64,000 nt of DNA from DATATB01 sp036268995 (GCA_036268995.1 DATATB010000100.1:15337-79336), one strand, 5' to 3'; counted from the first letter of the stretch, positions 17,155 through 25,872 are shown. The notes: a model not told the origin generated them from the letters alone. Numbers and translations are program-made.

Positions 17155-17998
17155 GGCCTACCGCAAGCGGATGCAGGCGCCGGCCGGAAGGCCCAACGCC
17201 CCGGTGTCCGCGCCGGCCGCAAGTCCTCTTCGGCCGCAAACGTTGCACGCCCGGCAGGGCGACGCCGTGCCGCAGCCGCACGCCACGTTTGCCGCGGCAG
17301 CTCCGCGCCCTTCGTCGGAGGCCGCACCCATCGAAGCGGCTTTCGAAGTCCCGCATTTCATCTGGCCGACCGTCGTGACCGAACTTCTCGCCCGCGCCCC
17401 GGCCGAGTTCGCTCGGGCCAGCGCCTGGTTGGCCGCCTTGGTCGACCGCTCGCCAAAAGTCGTGCTGATGGCCGGCATGTTGCGGGGCGAAGGACGCACG
17501 ACGGTGCTGCTGGCCCTGGCCCAGGCCGCGGCCCAGCGGAACCTGCGCTGCTCGCTGGTGGATCTCGACTTCTTCAAGCCTGAACTGGCCGACCGGCTGG
17601 GAATCATGGCCCAAGTCGGCGGCGAAGAAGTCTTTGGCGGCGAAATGCCGCTGGGTGACGCGCTGGTAGAATCGCTGGCCGAGCCGCTGTCGGTGCTGCC
17701 GCTGGTGCGGCCGCTGGCTGATCCGGATCGCGTGGCCGCCAAGCGCCGCGTGTCGGCCACGCTGCAATTGCTGCGCAGGAGCCACGACCTCGTGCTGGTC
17801 GACGCACCGCCGCTGGATAGCGACGCGCAGGCCATTGACCTGGCCGCACTGCTCGCCGGCTCGGTCGTGCAAGACGCCGTTGTGGTGCGCGATCCGCAGC
17901 GCGTGGCGACGGACGAGTTGCGACTCATCAGCCGCCGGCTGGCGGCGGCCGGCGTGTCGCGCTGGCACATCATCGAAAACTTTGTGCAAGCGGCATAG
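17126..17998 (+). CDS. CpsD/CapB-like P-loop ATPase with Arg in place of Walker A Lys
   Basis: 290 residues. Residues 1-75 are a Pro/Ala-rich linker. From about 108 the P-loop fold begins: VVLMAGMLRGEGRTTVLLAL is the Walker A, where the usual GEGKST is GEGRTT, so Arg124 stands in for the catalytic Lys. Walker A-prime is LVDLDFFKPELAD, and Walker B is LVLVDAPPLDSDA. This is the MinD/Mrp-type fold of bacterial tyrosine kinases that control exopolysaccharide export. No C-terminal Tyr-rich tail is present, so it may not be an autokinase. The ATG at 17126 lies within the end of the previous gene. Downstream, an ExeA-like ATPase follows after a nested palindrome. Confidence 0.85.
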   Translation: MSVLDEAFIKAYRKRMQAPAGRPNAPVSAPAASPLRPQTLHARQGDAVPQPHATFAAAAPRPSSEAAPIEAAFEVPHFIWPTVVTELLARAPAEFARASAWLAALVDRSPKVVLMAGMLRGEGRTTVLLALAQAAAQRNLRCSLVDLDFFKPELADRLGIMAQVGGEEVFGGEMPLGDALVESLAEPLSVLPLVRPLADPDRVAAKRRVSATLQLLRRSHDLVLVDAPPLDSDAQAIDLAALLAGSVVQDAVVVRDPQRVATDELRLISRRLAAAGVSRWHIIENFVQAA

Positions 17999-18025
17999 CG
18001 GTTCGCGCTGCCGATTGAACCTCAT

Positions 18026-18139
18026 CCGCTTAAGGATCGACCGAAAAATAACTTCTCCGCAACCCCTCTCCCCTTGCGGGAGAGGGTAGGGTGAGGGGCC
18101 GGAAAAACGGAAGTCATTTTTCGGTCGATCCTTAAGCGG
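18026..18139. repeat. MITE-like element: 29-bp inverted repeats enclosing a family C palindrome
   Basis: Arms 18026-18054 and 18111-18139 are 29-bp inverted repeats with one mismatch (CCGCTTAAGGATCGACCG at the left end). Between them, 18063-18099 is a family C palindrome (CCCCTCTCCC...GGGTGAGGGG). It separates two genes that are otherwise likely one operon. No transposase is encoded. Confidence 0.9.
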
Positions 18140-18170
18140 GCCGACCAGAACATCGTTTGGAAACTTCGCC

Positions 18171-18986
18171 ATGTATGAAGCGTATTGGCAGCTCGAGCGC
18201 AAACCCTTCGAGCCGGGCGTTGACGTCGGCGCCTACTATCCGGGCGAGGCCCACCAGGCCGCCATGCTGAAGCTGCGCTACGCCATCGAATGCCGCAGCG
18301 GCGGGGCTTTGCTGGCCGGAGCCGGCGGGTCGGGCAAAACCATGCTCGTGCGGCTGCTGGCCGAACGCATGCCCGAGGAATTCCAGCCGTTTGTGCATCT
18401 CGTCTTCCCGCAAATGTCGGCGACCGAACTCTTGGCCTGGTTGGCCGCCGAGTTCGAGCACCGGGCGCCGGGCGCTGCCGCCACTGACGACAGTGTGCGT
18501 CGCATCCAGCATTTTCTTGCCGAGAACGCGGCAGCCGGCCGCCATGCCGTGCTGGCGATCGACGAAGCCCATCTGCTGGATAGCCCGCGTACGCTCGAGA
18601 CGCTGCGGCTGTTGCTGAACTTCGAAACCGCGGGCCGTCCCGGCATGACCTTGCTGCTCGTCGGCCAGCCGATGCTGATTCCGATGGTCGAACGCCTGCC
18701 GCAGCTTGATGAGCGGATGGGCGTCAAATGCTTGCTGCGGCCGCTAACGGTCGAGGAAACGATGAGCTACGTGCAGCACCGGCTGGCTTTGGCCGGAGCG
18801 CATAGCTCGATGTTCACTTCCGGCGCGCTCGAGACCGTGCATCGCCTGAGCCACGGCATGCCGCGGCGCATCAATCGGCTGTGCGATCTGGCGCTTCTGA
18901 TCGCCTTTGCCGACGAGCAAGCGATGATCGAAGAGGCCCACATCGAGGCCGTCTCGCAAGAGCTCGTGACCGTCGAGCCCGATTGA
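18171..18986 (+). CDS. ExeA-like AAA ATPase (exopolysaccharide/secretion type)
   Basis: 271 residues. The N-terminal MYEAYWQLERKPFEPGVD is the classic ExeA-type opening. Walker A is GAGGSGKT at 50-57 (Lys56), Walker B is HAVLAIDEAHLLD with Asp131-Glu132, and sensor/arginine segments include LLLVGQPML and GMPRRINRLCDLALL. The family energises peptidoglycan-associated secretion or polysaccharide export (as with the ATPase linked to PEP-CTERM/exosortase loci). The ATG at 18171 is unambiguous. With the two upstream genes it forms a plus-strand set typical of the end of an EPS locus. No glycosyltransferases or exporter genes lie in the window. Confidence 0.93.
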   Translation: MYEAYWQLERKPFEPGVDVGAYYPGEAHQAAMLKLRYAIECRSGGALLAGAGGSGKTMLVRLLAERMPEEFQPFVHLVFPQMSATELLAWLAAEFEHRAPGAAATDDSVRRIQHFLAENAAAGRHAVLAIDEAHLLDSPRTLETLRLLLNFETAGRPGMTLLLVGQPMLIPMVERLPQLDERMGVKCLLRPLTVEETMSYVQHRLALAGAHSSMFTSGALETVHRLSHGMPRRINRLCDLALLIAFADEQAMIEEAHIEAVSQELVTVEPD

Positions 18987-19020
18987 GCGGGGCGAACGCG
19001 GCACGGATTCTTCGTTGCCG

Positions 19021-19150
19021 GGTGCCACTGCTGGCTTGTCCAGCAGTGCGATGCCACCACGCGGCCTGCACCGACCAACCGTGCCGGTGGCCGAGCATCG
19101 TTTGGTGCCGAGCGCTTCGATCCACTGCTGGACAAGCCAGCAGTGGCACC
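19021..19150. repeat. Nested palindromic repeat, family E
   Basis: 28-bp arms at 19021-19048 and 19123-19150 are perfect inverted repeats (GGTGCCACTGCTGGCTTGTC at the left end). Each arm is itself a small hairpin (CACTGCTGG-CTTGT-CCAGCAGTG). It sits between the convergent ExeA-like and fumarylacetoacetase genes, where it could act as a bidirectional stop. That role is inference. Confidence 0.88.
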
Positions 19151-19179
19151 CGGCGTGGGCATGGCACTCCCGCTCGCCA

Positions 19180-20046
19180 TTACACGCCCCCTGCGGCAAC
19201 CACGGGATTGCGCAGCACGCCGAGGCCGTCGATCTCGATCTCGACTTCATCGCCCGGCTGCAAGAAGACTGGCGGTTTGCGGGCCGCACCGACTCCCGGC
19301 GGCGTGCCGGTGAAGATCACGTCGCCAGGTTCCAGCGTGCAGACTTGCGACACGTAGGCCAGCAGCTCATCCACGTTGAAGATGAACTGCGAGGTGCTGG
19401 AGTCCTGCATCGTGCGGCCGTTGAGCCGCAATTGAATGCGAAGCTGGCCCGGGTCGACGATCTCGTCGGCCGTCACCAGCGCCGGGCCAAAGGGGGCGAA
19501 CGTATCGAACGATTTGCCCAGCAGCCATTGCCCGCCAGGCTTGCGCAATTGCCAATCGCGAGCGGAAACATCGTGGCCCGGGCAATAGCCGGCAATGTGG
19601 CTGCGGGCTTCAGACTTGCGGATGTTGCGACCTCCGCGGCCGACGACCAGCACCAATTCGGCTTCGTAGTCGACTTGCTGACTGACGGCCGGCAACACAA
19701 TCGGCTGACCGTGAGCGGCCACCGCGGTAGGGAACTTGCAAAAGATCACCGGTTCGGCCGGAGGCGTCTGGCCGCTTTCGCGCGCGTGATCGGCATAGTT
19801 CAGTCCGACGCAAATCACTTTTTGCGGGTCGGGCACCGGGGCCAGCAGTTGCACCGACTGGGCATCCACCAGCCGGCCGCGGGCCAAGGCGTCGGCCGCC
19901 TGTCGCAGGCCGCCGGGGCCTAATGCGAGCAACGGTTTGAGCGAAGCGGGCAGCGAGGGATCGGCCTCGTTGAGATCGACATAGCCGCCGTCACGAATGC
20001 CACCGAGCCGGGCCGCTCCGTTCTGCAGATAAGTCACAAGCCTCAC
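19180..20046 (-). CDS. Fumarylacetoacetate hydrolase family protein
   Basis: 288 residues, typical of FAH-fold enzymes that hydrolyse or decarboxylate acylpyruvates and aromatic-degradation intermediates (metal-dependent, cytoplasmic). The motifs KVICVGLNYADHARESG, PVIFCKFPTA, VDYEAELVLVVG (acidic metal ligands) and GDVIFTGTPPGVG are all present. I chose a GTG start at 20046 because AGAGG lies about nine bases upstream and the resulting N-terminus (MRLVTYLQNG) is the usual family opening. A longer frame upstream is Arg-rich. The exact substrate cannot be told from sequence. Confidence 0.92.
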   Translation of the reverse strand: MRLVTYLQNGAARLGGIRDGGYVDLNEADPSLPASLKPLLALGPGGLRQAADALARGRLVDAQSVQLLAPVPDPQKVICVGLNYADHARESGQTPPAEPVIFCKFPTAVAAHGQPIVLPAVSQQVDYEAELVLVVGRGGRNIRKSEARSHIAGYCPGHDVSARDWQLRKPGGQWLLGKSFDTFAPFGPALVTADEIVDPGQLRIQLRLNGRTMQDSSTSQFIFNVDELLAYVSQVCTLEPGDVIFTGTPPGVGAARKPPVFLQPGDEVEIEIDGLGVLRNPVVAAGGV

Positions 20047-20349
20047 AATCGCACCTCTCGCGTCGATCGTTGCAAACCGCACGCGGGATCGCGTGCGCGC
20101 GGAAAATAAAGCCACGGGGCTAAGTTGCGATTTCGCGACCAACGGTCGCGGCTTTATGGCTTTAGAGCAAGTGTCGACAACTTAGTCCATGCCGGCAATC
20201 GGAACAAGCATCAAGGGCGTTTGACCCGTAATCGAAGCCAACCTAGGGTTTGGTATTCATTTTCGAAGCAGCCCTGCGTGTGGTGACTTCGCGCCAGCCC
20301 GGACGGTTGGCGGCGAGCTCACTGCGGCTGGCGATAAGAGTGAATCGTA
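20047..20349. other. Divergent intergenic region
   Basis: 303 bases between two divergent genes. It contains short dyads, for example around ATAAAGCCACGGGG and GGCTTTATGGC (about 20106-20160), that could pair over about 10 bases. I see no clear promoter and no gene. Confidence 0.5.
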
Positions 20350-22608
20350 ATGGACGGATATCCAACTCCTGAACAAGGCATTGCCGGCTTGCCCGCCAAA
20401 GACGCGGGCGCAGCCGTCGAAGGGCAGATCCAAGCGGTCTCGTCGCTGCTGGGCGAACTGAGCGATGAGTCCTCGAGCGCCCGCGAGACGGCCACCGGCG
20501 TCTTGTCCAAGGCCCAGGAAAATCAACTCATCCAGGTCCGCCTGGGAATCGCCAGCAGCCTGTTTGCCGCGTTGCGCGGCAAGCACGAGCCGACGGCCCA
20601 GCACTGCCTGCGCGTGGCGCTGGCCTGCTCGGCATGGGCCCAGAAGATCGGGCTGCCCGACACCCAGCGCGACGAACTCGAACTGGCCGCGCTGCTGCAC
20701 GACGTGGGCAAGATTCGAGTGCCCGACGACATTCTGATGAAGGCCGGCGCGTTGTCCCCGCGCGAAACGGCCATCATGGACACGCATTGGCAAACGGGCC
20801 TCGATATTTTGCGCGAAAGCTGCGCGCTGCCCGGCGTGCTGGAGATCGTGACCTACGCCCGCGCCTGGTTCGACGGCAGCAAGAACCGCATGGACCACGT
20901 CGGCGAGCAGATCCCCGTCGGGGCCCGCATGCTGACGGTCGTCGATGCCTTCGACGCGATGATGTCGGACCACGTGTACCGGCGGTCGCTGTCGCTGGAG
21001 CGGGCGTACAACGAGTTGTATCGCCATGCCGGCACGCAGTTCGATCCGCAGTTCGTGATGCTGTTCATCAAGCTGTTCGAGGCCAACCAGTTTCAGATGC
21101 ACGACGTGGCCCGACGTTGGCTGCGCGAGCTGGACCCCGAAATTGTGAACTCCTACTGGCGGCGCAGCGAAAAGCCCAACTGGGGCAGCCCGCGCGCCGC
21201 CGACACGCTGTTTCAGCAAAAGCTGCTGGACAACATGTCCGATGCCGTGGTGTTTCTGGATAACAGCTCGCGCATCTTGCTCTGGAACCGCGGCGCGGAA
21301 CGCCTGACCGGCATTTCGTCGCACAGCGTTTACCAGCAGATGTGGTTGCCCAGCCTGTTGAGCACGCGCGACGACAGCGGCAACGCGATCAAAGACGACG
21401 AATGCCCCATTTCGACGGCCATCCGCACCGGCGTGCAATGGATCCGGCGGCTGACGATCAACGGCCGAGGCGGCCGTGACATTGCCGTCGATGCCCATGC
21501 CGTGCCGGTGGTGACCAGCGAGGGCACGACGCACGGCCTGACGCTGCTGCTGCACGACGTGAGTCCCGAGATTTCGCTCGAGCAGCGCTGCCGCAGCTTA
21601 TATGAGCTGTCCACCAAGGATCCGCTCACGCAGGTGGCCAACCGCGCCGAGTTCGATCGGGTACACGAGCTGTTCGTGGCCGCGCATCGCGAGAGCAATC
21701 GTCCTTGCAGCCTGATCATGGCCGACATCGATCACTTCAAGCACGTGAACGATACGTATGGCCACCAGGCGGGTGATGAAGTCATTCAGAGCTTTGCCAG
21801 GCTATTGCAAAATTCCTGCCGCCCCGGCGACCTGGTCGCCCGCTACGGCGGCGAAGAGTTCGTCCTGCTGTGTGCCGACTGCGACAACCCCACGGCCGCG
21901 CGGCGGGCACAGGAAATCCGGCTCAGCTTTGCCGAACATCGGCAGACGGCGCTGGACAATCAGTGCGTCACGGCCAGCTTCGGCGTGACCGAAGTCCAGC
22001 CGGGCGATACGACCGAAAACATGCTGCGGCGCTCCGACCGCGCGCTGCTGTTGAGCAAAGAGGCCGGCCGGAACCGGGTCGTGCAGCTCGGCTCCGGCGG
22101 CCAGGCCGAAGATGCCGCGGCGGCCGCAGCGGCCGTCAGCCAGGCGGGCGCCGCCTTGCTCGTGCAGGACCTGATCACGGAGTCCCCCATCGATCGGACC
22201 GTGGAAAAGCTCCGCGGCTTTATCGCCGATCATCATGGCGAAATCGTCAAGGTCGACGGGCGCCACATGCGCATCAAGCTGGGCTACGACGGCGACCTGT
22301 TCGGCCGCAAGAGCGATCGCCCCGCCCGGCTGGTCATCGACTTGGAGTTCAGCGAAGAACACAGTGCCAAGCCGGGCGAGCGGCGCTCGGGCGTGGCGCG
22401 CACGCGCATCCATGTGGAACTCAACCCGCAGCGCCAGCGCGATCGCCGCAAGCCCGAAGTGCTGGCCCGTTGCCGGCAGTTGCTGATCAGCCTACGCGCT
22501 TACCTGATGGCCACCGAGGCGGCCCCCAAGATCGAAGCCGCCCCACGTTCCAGCGGCCCCGCCAAAAAGAATGGCGGCTTCTCGCTCCTCGGCTGGCTCG
22601 GCAAATAG
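20350..22608 (+). CDS. HD-domain / PAS / GGDEF diguanylate cyclase
   Basis: 752 residues. An HD phosphohydrolase-like domain covers about 75-230, with the HD pair at His117-Asp118. The c-di-GMP phosphodiesterase hallmark GYP motif is lost: the region reads WFDGSKNRMDHVGEQIP. A PAS domain covers about 290-400 (MSDAVVFLDNSSRILLWNRG). The GGDEF domain covers about 415-580 with the intact active site GGEEF at 500-504 and an inhibitory I-site RPGD at 491-494, so it should make c-di-GMP under product control. The last ~150 residues form an extra domain I do not recognise, with a Pro/Ala linker and a Lys-rich tail. No transmembrane segment is seen, so it is likely cytoplasmic. It stands alone on the plus strand. 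Confidence 0.92.
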   Translation: MDGYPTPEQGIAGLPAKDAGAAVEGQIQAVSSLLGELSDESSSARETATGVLSKAQENQLIQVRLGIASSLFAALRGKHEPTAQHCLRVALACSAWAQKIGLPDTQRDELELAALLHDVGKIRVPDDILMKAGALSPRETAIMDTHWQTGLDILRESCALPGVLEIVTYARAWFDGSKNRMDHVGEQIPVGARMLTVVDAFDAMMSDHVYRRSLSLERAYNELYRHAGTQFDPQFVMLFIKLFEANQFQMHDVARRWLRELDPEIVNSYWRRSEKPNWGSPRAADTLFQQKLLDNMSDAVVFLDNSSRILLWNRGAERLTGISSHSVYQQMWLPSLLSTRDDSGNAIKDDECPISTAIRTGVQWIRRLTINGRGGRDIAVDAHAVPVVTSEGTTHGLTLLLHDVSPEISLEQRCRSLYELSTKDPLTQVANRAEFDRVHELFVAAHRESNRPCSLIMADIDHFKHVNDTYGHQAGDEVIQSFARLLQNSCRPGDLVARYGGEEFVLLCADCDNPTAARRAQEIRLSFAEHRQTALDNQCVTASFGVTEVQPGDTTENMLRRSDRALLLSKEAGRNRVVQLGSGGQAEDAAAAAAAVSQAGAALLVQDLITESPIDRTVEKLRGFIADHHGEIVKVDGRHMRIKLGYDGDLFGRKSDRPARLVIDLEFSEEHSAKPGERRSGVARTRIHVELNPQRQRDRRKPEVLARCRQLLISLRAYLMATEAAPKIEAAPRSSGPAKKNGGFSLLGWLGK

Positions 22609-22726
22609 CCGTAAAGCGCCTCGCCCAGCCGACTCTTTGCCGGGCAATTTGAACGTGCGCCGTCGTTGCCCGCAGTTCGTAGATCGAAATTAATGGGCAG
22701 CGCTTCAGCCCACCTGCGGTAAGTCG

Positions 22727-23275
22727 TCAATGGCCATTCTTCACATCCTCGTGAATGAGCCGAACAGCAGCATCAAATGCCAGCGTTTCGTCTTTTGACT
22801 CCTTTGGCCCACTGCGCCGATACCGAATGCCCCCGCACGAGAACGAAAGATGCGCTCCCTGCCCAGTCCAGTACCAACATATGCGGATTGCCCTGCCCCC
22901 CACCAGTTTAATTCTCATTGTGCCGAGCTCGTCGTCCTCGCACCATGCGGCTGTGTCGATGGTTGCGCCGCGAAACCAAGCGAGTAGTCTTTCACAACGT
23001 GCGCGCGGCACAACGAAAGAGCCCGTGTCGCCCAGCATGAATGGGTGACCGTACGATTCCGCGGAAACGGACTCGATTGCGTTCAACTCTGGAATTGGCG
23101 GATGACCATTCAATTCACCGGCGGTCTTCCACGCGCGAACGGGAGTAGCCGCGCCGTCGCCGCTGTCGGTTTGCGCCTGGAGGCTCGACCTGGGGCCATC
23201 CTTATTAACACCATCAGCGGAGCCACAGCCAAATACCGCGACCAACCAGAGCAAAGGCGCAGCTCGCCGTGTCAT
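22727..23275 (-). CDS. Lipoprotein next to the Hint-domain gene (candidate immunity protein)
   Basis: 182 residues with a lipobox: hydrophobic residues 7-16 then VFGC, with Cys17 as the lipid-modified residue. The mature part is small and beta-rich (TMRIKLVGGRAIRICWYW, SFSCGGIRYRR), and has six Cys residues in all, including Cys17. Family not recognised. The gene starts 16 bases after the stop of the Hint-domain gene and has a strong ribosome-binding site (GGAGG, 8 bases before ATG), so they are one operon. Position, size and export suit an immunity protein that protects against the toxin at the cell surface or periplasm, but no sequence homology supports it here. Confidence 0.75.
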   Translation of the reverse strand: MTRRAAPLLWLVAVFGCGSADGVNKDGPRSSLQAQTDSGDGAATPVRAWKTAGELNGHPPIPELNAIESVSAESYGHPFMLGDTGSFVVPRARCERLLAWFRGATIDTAAWCEDDELGTMRIKLVGGRAIRICWYWTGQGAHLSFSCGGIRYRRSGPKESKDETLAFDAAVRLIHEDVKNGH

Positions 23276-23291
23276 TGCAGGGCCTCCGCGA

Positions 23292-24944
23292 CTACTTCTT
23301 CCACGGGCGCTGCTGTACCACCCCGTAGAGGGTCAAATATTCGTCGCCCAAGTCCGGTAGCTTGACGTTATGCTTAACCGCTGGCGGGTCTTTCGGATCG
23401 TCATAGTCCAAACCATGGTTCATATATTCCCAGTATCCGCCCGCATTGCCAGCCGGGAACCAAGTGGCGAAGTTGAACGCCTCCTTTCGGTTCAAGTCAA
23501 GGTTTAAATTACCAGCCGCCTGGAGATTTACGATTTTGTCCCCAAGCCTGTTCGCGATTTGTGCTCCATTTCCACGCGTTGGCAGCTGCGCTGCCACGAA
23601 AAGGTAGCTGTTCTTCGGATTGTTCTTTTGGAGGGTTTTTAATACGCCCTCGGCGACGGATGAATTAGCGCTAAACTGCGCGTCGGAGTAGAAAAGCGCG
23701 TTCCTCGGTCGTGTTGGCAGTCCGCCCCAGCCAATGCGTAGCTGGTTCAATCCCACACATCCGTTATGGAGAACCAACGTCCACGCATCCGGAAAATTGT
23801 TTTCCTTCGGATTTAGCAGCACATTGAAAAACTCTGCCGCTTCCCGCTCGCCCATAAATTTCCATGTGCCAGTGCCTCGATAACCGTTCTCCTTCGTTCC
23901 CATTGGGACGCCGGAAGCCCCGTCGGCGGCGTCCGCCGGACTTTGATTATGCACCAATGCATTGCCGGCGAAGTATGTATGATACCCCTCGACGCAAAGA
24001 TTATATACCGGCTCGACGGCGCCGTTGCGGAACGTCTCCGTCACTGAGACCCAGTGGTCGTCGGCGGTCCGGAGCAGGTCGCCGGGGCGGAGGTCCTGCG
24101 CGGCGACCCAGCCTTTGTCGCGGACGTGGAATTTGTGGTTGAACGTGGAGCGGATGACGGGCAGGCCGTCCGCGTGGACGTAGATCAATTCGGCCGGGGC
24201 GTTATGAAATGCCTGCTCGACTCGGCACCAGCGCGCGGCGGCGAGCGGGTCGCTCTCCGGAACGGCCCAGGCCTCGTCGCCGGCAACGACCTGTTCGATG
24301 GCGACAGAGCCGCGACGGGTCAGGACCGGTGTGCCGGCCGCAAAGCAAATTGCGAACTGTGGATTGTCGGCCGCGCCGGTTGCAGTCGTCGCTGCGGACC
24401 GTGGCGCCCGGGCGAGTTGGTCCTGCCGGCGTGGCGGGTGAGCCAGGGCGTCGGGCCTTAGCGACGGGTTCGCAGGCAGCCGCGCAAGGCCGGCGCTACC
24501 GCCGGTCGAGGCGAACCAGCCGGCGTTGGGCGGGCCGCCTGCGCGCGGATGTTTCGAGTCGTCCCACTCCTCCGCGGCGCGCTCCAAGCTCTCAATGATA
24601 TGCCGGCTGCGCTCGCGCACCTCGGCCGCCATCGCTTCTTCACGCTGCAAATCGCGGAGCTGCCGCGCGTACTCCGGCGAGATTTCGGCCAGCCAATCCA
24701 ACTGCTCCCGCCGCAGTTCATCGCCACGCGGGCTTTTGGCCAGATTCCGCAATCGGCGTTCGTACTCGGGAGAGATGGCGGCCAGCCATTCCAGGTATTC
24801 GCAATCGATTCCCGAGCCGGCATCGTCCGGCACGCAGCCTCGGGACGGATCTCCGGTGATCGCTCGGGCAAACAGCAGCGCTTCGCTTGGCACGGAGGCA
24901 AAGGATAGTCCGGGGTCGGCAGGACCGATTGAATTACGGCTCAC
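23292..24944 (-). CDS. Hint-domain polymorphic-toxin-like protein
   Basis: 550 residues from a GTG at 24944, with GGAG seven bases upstream; an ATG at 24965 is possible. Residues about 50-105 hold two copies of a motif of the type LxWLAxISPEYxRxLR. Residues 200-333 are a Hint (intein-like) domain: Cys200 in CFAAGTPVLTRRG, the TxxH-type block STFNHKFHV, and the C-terminal VHN at 331-333. Gln334 follows, so the pattern fits self-cleavage rather than splicing. Residues 334-550 are an unrecognised C-terminal domain with TLVLHNGCVGLNQLRIGWGG and the terminal motif WFPAGNAGGYWEYMNHG. This is the usual layout of toxin payloads behind a Hint domain. The lipoprotein gene follows 16 bases downstream. 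The region is AT-richer than its surroundings. No signal peptide is seen. Confidence 0.85.
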   Translation of the reverse strand: MSRNSIGPADPGLSFASVPSEALLFARAITGDPSRGCVPDDAGSGIDCEYLEWLAAISPEYERRLRNLAKSPRGDELRREQLDWLAEISPEYARQLRDLQREEAMAAEVRERSRHIIESLERAAEEWDDSKHPRAGGPPNAGWFASTGGSAGLARLPANPSLRPDALAHPPRRQDQLARAPRSAATTATGAADNPQFAICFAAGTPVLTRRGSVAIEQVVAGDEAWAVPESDPLAAARWCRVEQAFHNAPAELIYVHADGLPVIRSTFNHKFHVRDKGWVAAQDLRPGDLLRTADDHWVSVTETFRNGAVEPVYNLCVEGYHTYFAGNALVHNQSPADAADGASGVPMGTKENGYRGTGTWKFMGEREAAEFFNVLLNPKENNFPDAWTLVLHNGCVGLNQLRIGWGGLPTRPRNALFYSDAQFSANSSVAEGVLKTLQKNNPKNSYLFVAAQLPTRGNGAQIANRLGDKIVNLQAAGNLNLDLNRKEAFNFATWFPAGNAGGYWEYMNHGLDYDDPKDPPAVKHNVKLPDLGDEYLTLYGVVQQRPWKK

Positions 24945-24992
24945 GTTCAATCTCCAAAAGATCATTGGCGAGAAGTTCGATATCGGACCATA

Positions 24993-25021
24993 AAAATAGA
25001 CAAAATAATGACCATTTTCAA
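24993..25021 (-). promoter_or_regulatory. Possible sigma-70-type promoter of the Hint-domain gene
   Basis: On the minus strand: TTGAAA (25016-25021), 17-base spacer, TATTTT (24993-24998). It lies 49 bases upstream of the GTG start in a visibly AT-rich island. Motif-based inference. Confidence 0.5.
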
Positions 25022-25260
25022 GCGGTCGAGTGGGCCACCGAATGCGAATCCGTGGGCTGACGCCGCGGTCAGTCCGGCCCCTCCGCCGGCTCATTGCCAG
25101 AGCGCGGACCATCGGGTAGGATTCGCAAGCGTTCGATCTGCCAGCAAATGCTGGAAACCGCACGGTTGCAGCGTGGCCGACGCTAGAACAAGCGCACGGC
25201 TGGCAACCGGCTACTTCACTCGATATTCCGCCTGCTCCGAAGAGAATTGGAGACTTGCTC

Positions 25261-25872
25261 ATGCCCTATACCTTGCCCGAACTGCCGTATCCGTATAACG
25301 CCCTGGAACCGAACATCGATGCCCGGACAATGGAAATCCATTACACGAAGCATCACAACGCGTACGTCACGAACTTGAACAACGCGATCCAAGGCACGGA
25401 CCTGGGCAATCAGAGCATCGAGTCGCTCGTGGCGTCGATCGACAAAGTGCCCGAGAACATTCGCACGACGGTCCGCAACAACGGCGGCGGGCATGCCAAT
25501 CACTCGCTGTTCTGGACCGTCATGACTCCCGGCGGCGGGGGCGAGCCCAGCGGTCCGCTGGCCGACGCCATCAAGTCGCAGCTCAACGGCTTCGCCAGTT
25601 TCAAGGAAGCGTTTACCAAGGCCGCGCTGGGCCGCTTCGGCAGCGGCTGGTCTTGGCTGAGCGTCGACCGCAACAAGAAGCTGCTCGTCGAAAGCACGCC
25701 CAACCAGGACAATCCGCTGATGCACGGCAACACGCCGCTGCTGGGGCTCGATGTCTGGGAACACGCCTACTACCTGCTGTACCAGAACCGCCGGCCCGAC
25801 TACGTCGGCGCCTTCTTCAACGTGATCAACTGGAAGGCCGTCGGCGATCGCTACGCGGCCGCGATCCGCTAG
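25261..25872 (+). CDS. sodA: Superoxide dismutase, Fe/Mn type
   Basis: 203 residues. Opening MPYTLPELPYPYNALEP and the metal-ligand blocks are as in Fe/Mn SODs: His27 in MEIHYTKHHNAYV, the His in GGGHANHSLFW, the Asp in LGLDVWEHAYY and the His two residues after the Glu. Metal preference (Mn or Fe) cannot be settled from this reading. The ATG has GGAG 10 bases upstream; a TTG six bases earlier is in frame but less likely. The gene is transcribed away from the Hint gene. Likely cytosolic protection against superoxide. Confidence 0.97.
   Translation: MPYTLPELPYPYNALEPNIDARTMEIHYTKHHNAYVTNLNNAIQGTDLGNQSIESLVASIDKVPENIRTTVRNNGGGHANHSLFWTVMTPGGGGEPSGPLADAIKSQLNGFASFKEAFTKAALGRFGSGWSWLSVDRNKKLLVESTPNQDNPLMHGNTPLLGLDVWEHAYYLLYQNRRPDYVGAFFNVINWKAVGDRYAAAIR

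Noticed and set aside
18026..18139. Autonomous insertion sequence in the polysaccharide operon
   Set aside because: Inverted repeats are present, but no transposase frame fits in the 114 bases.
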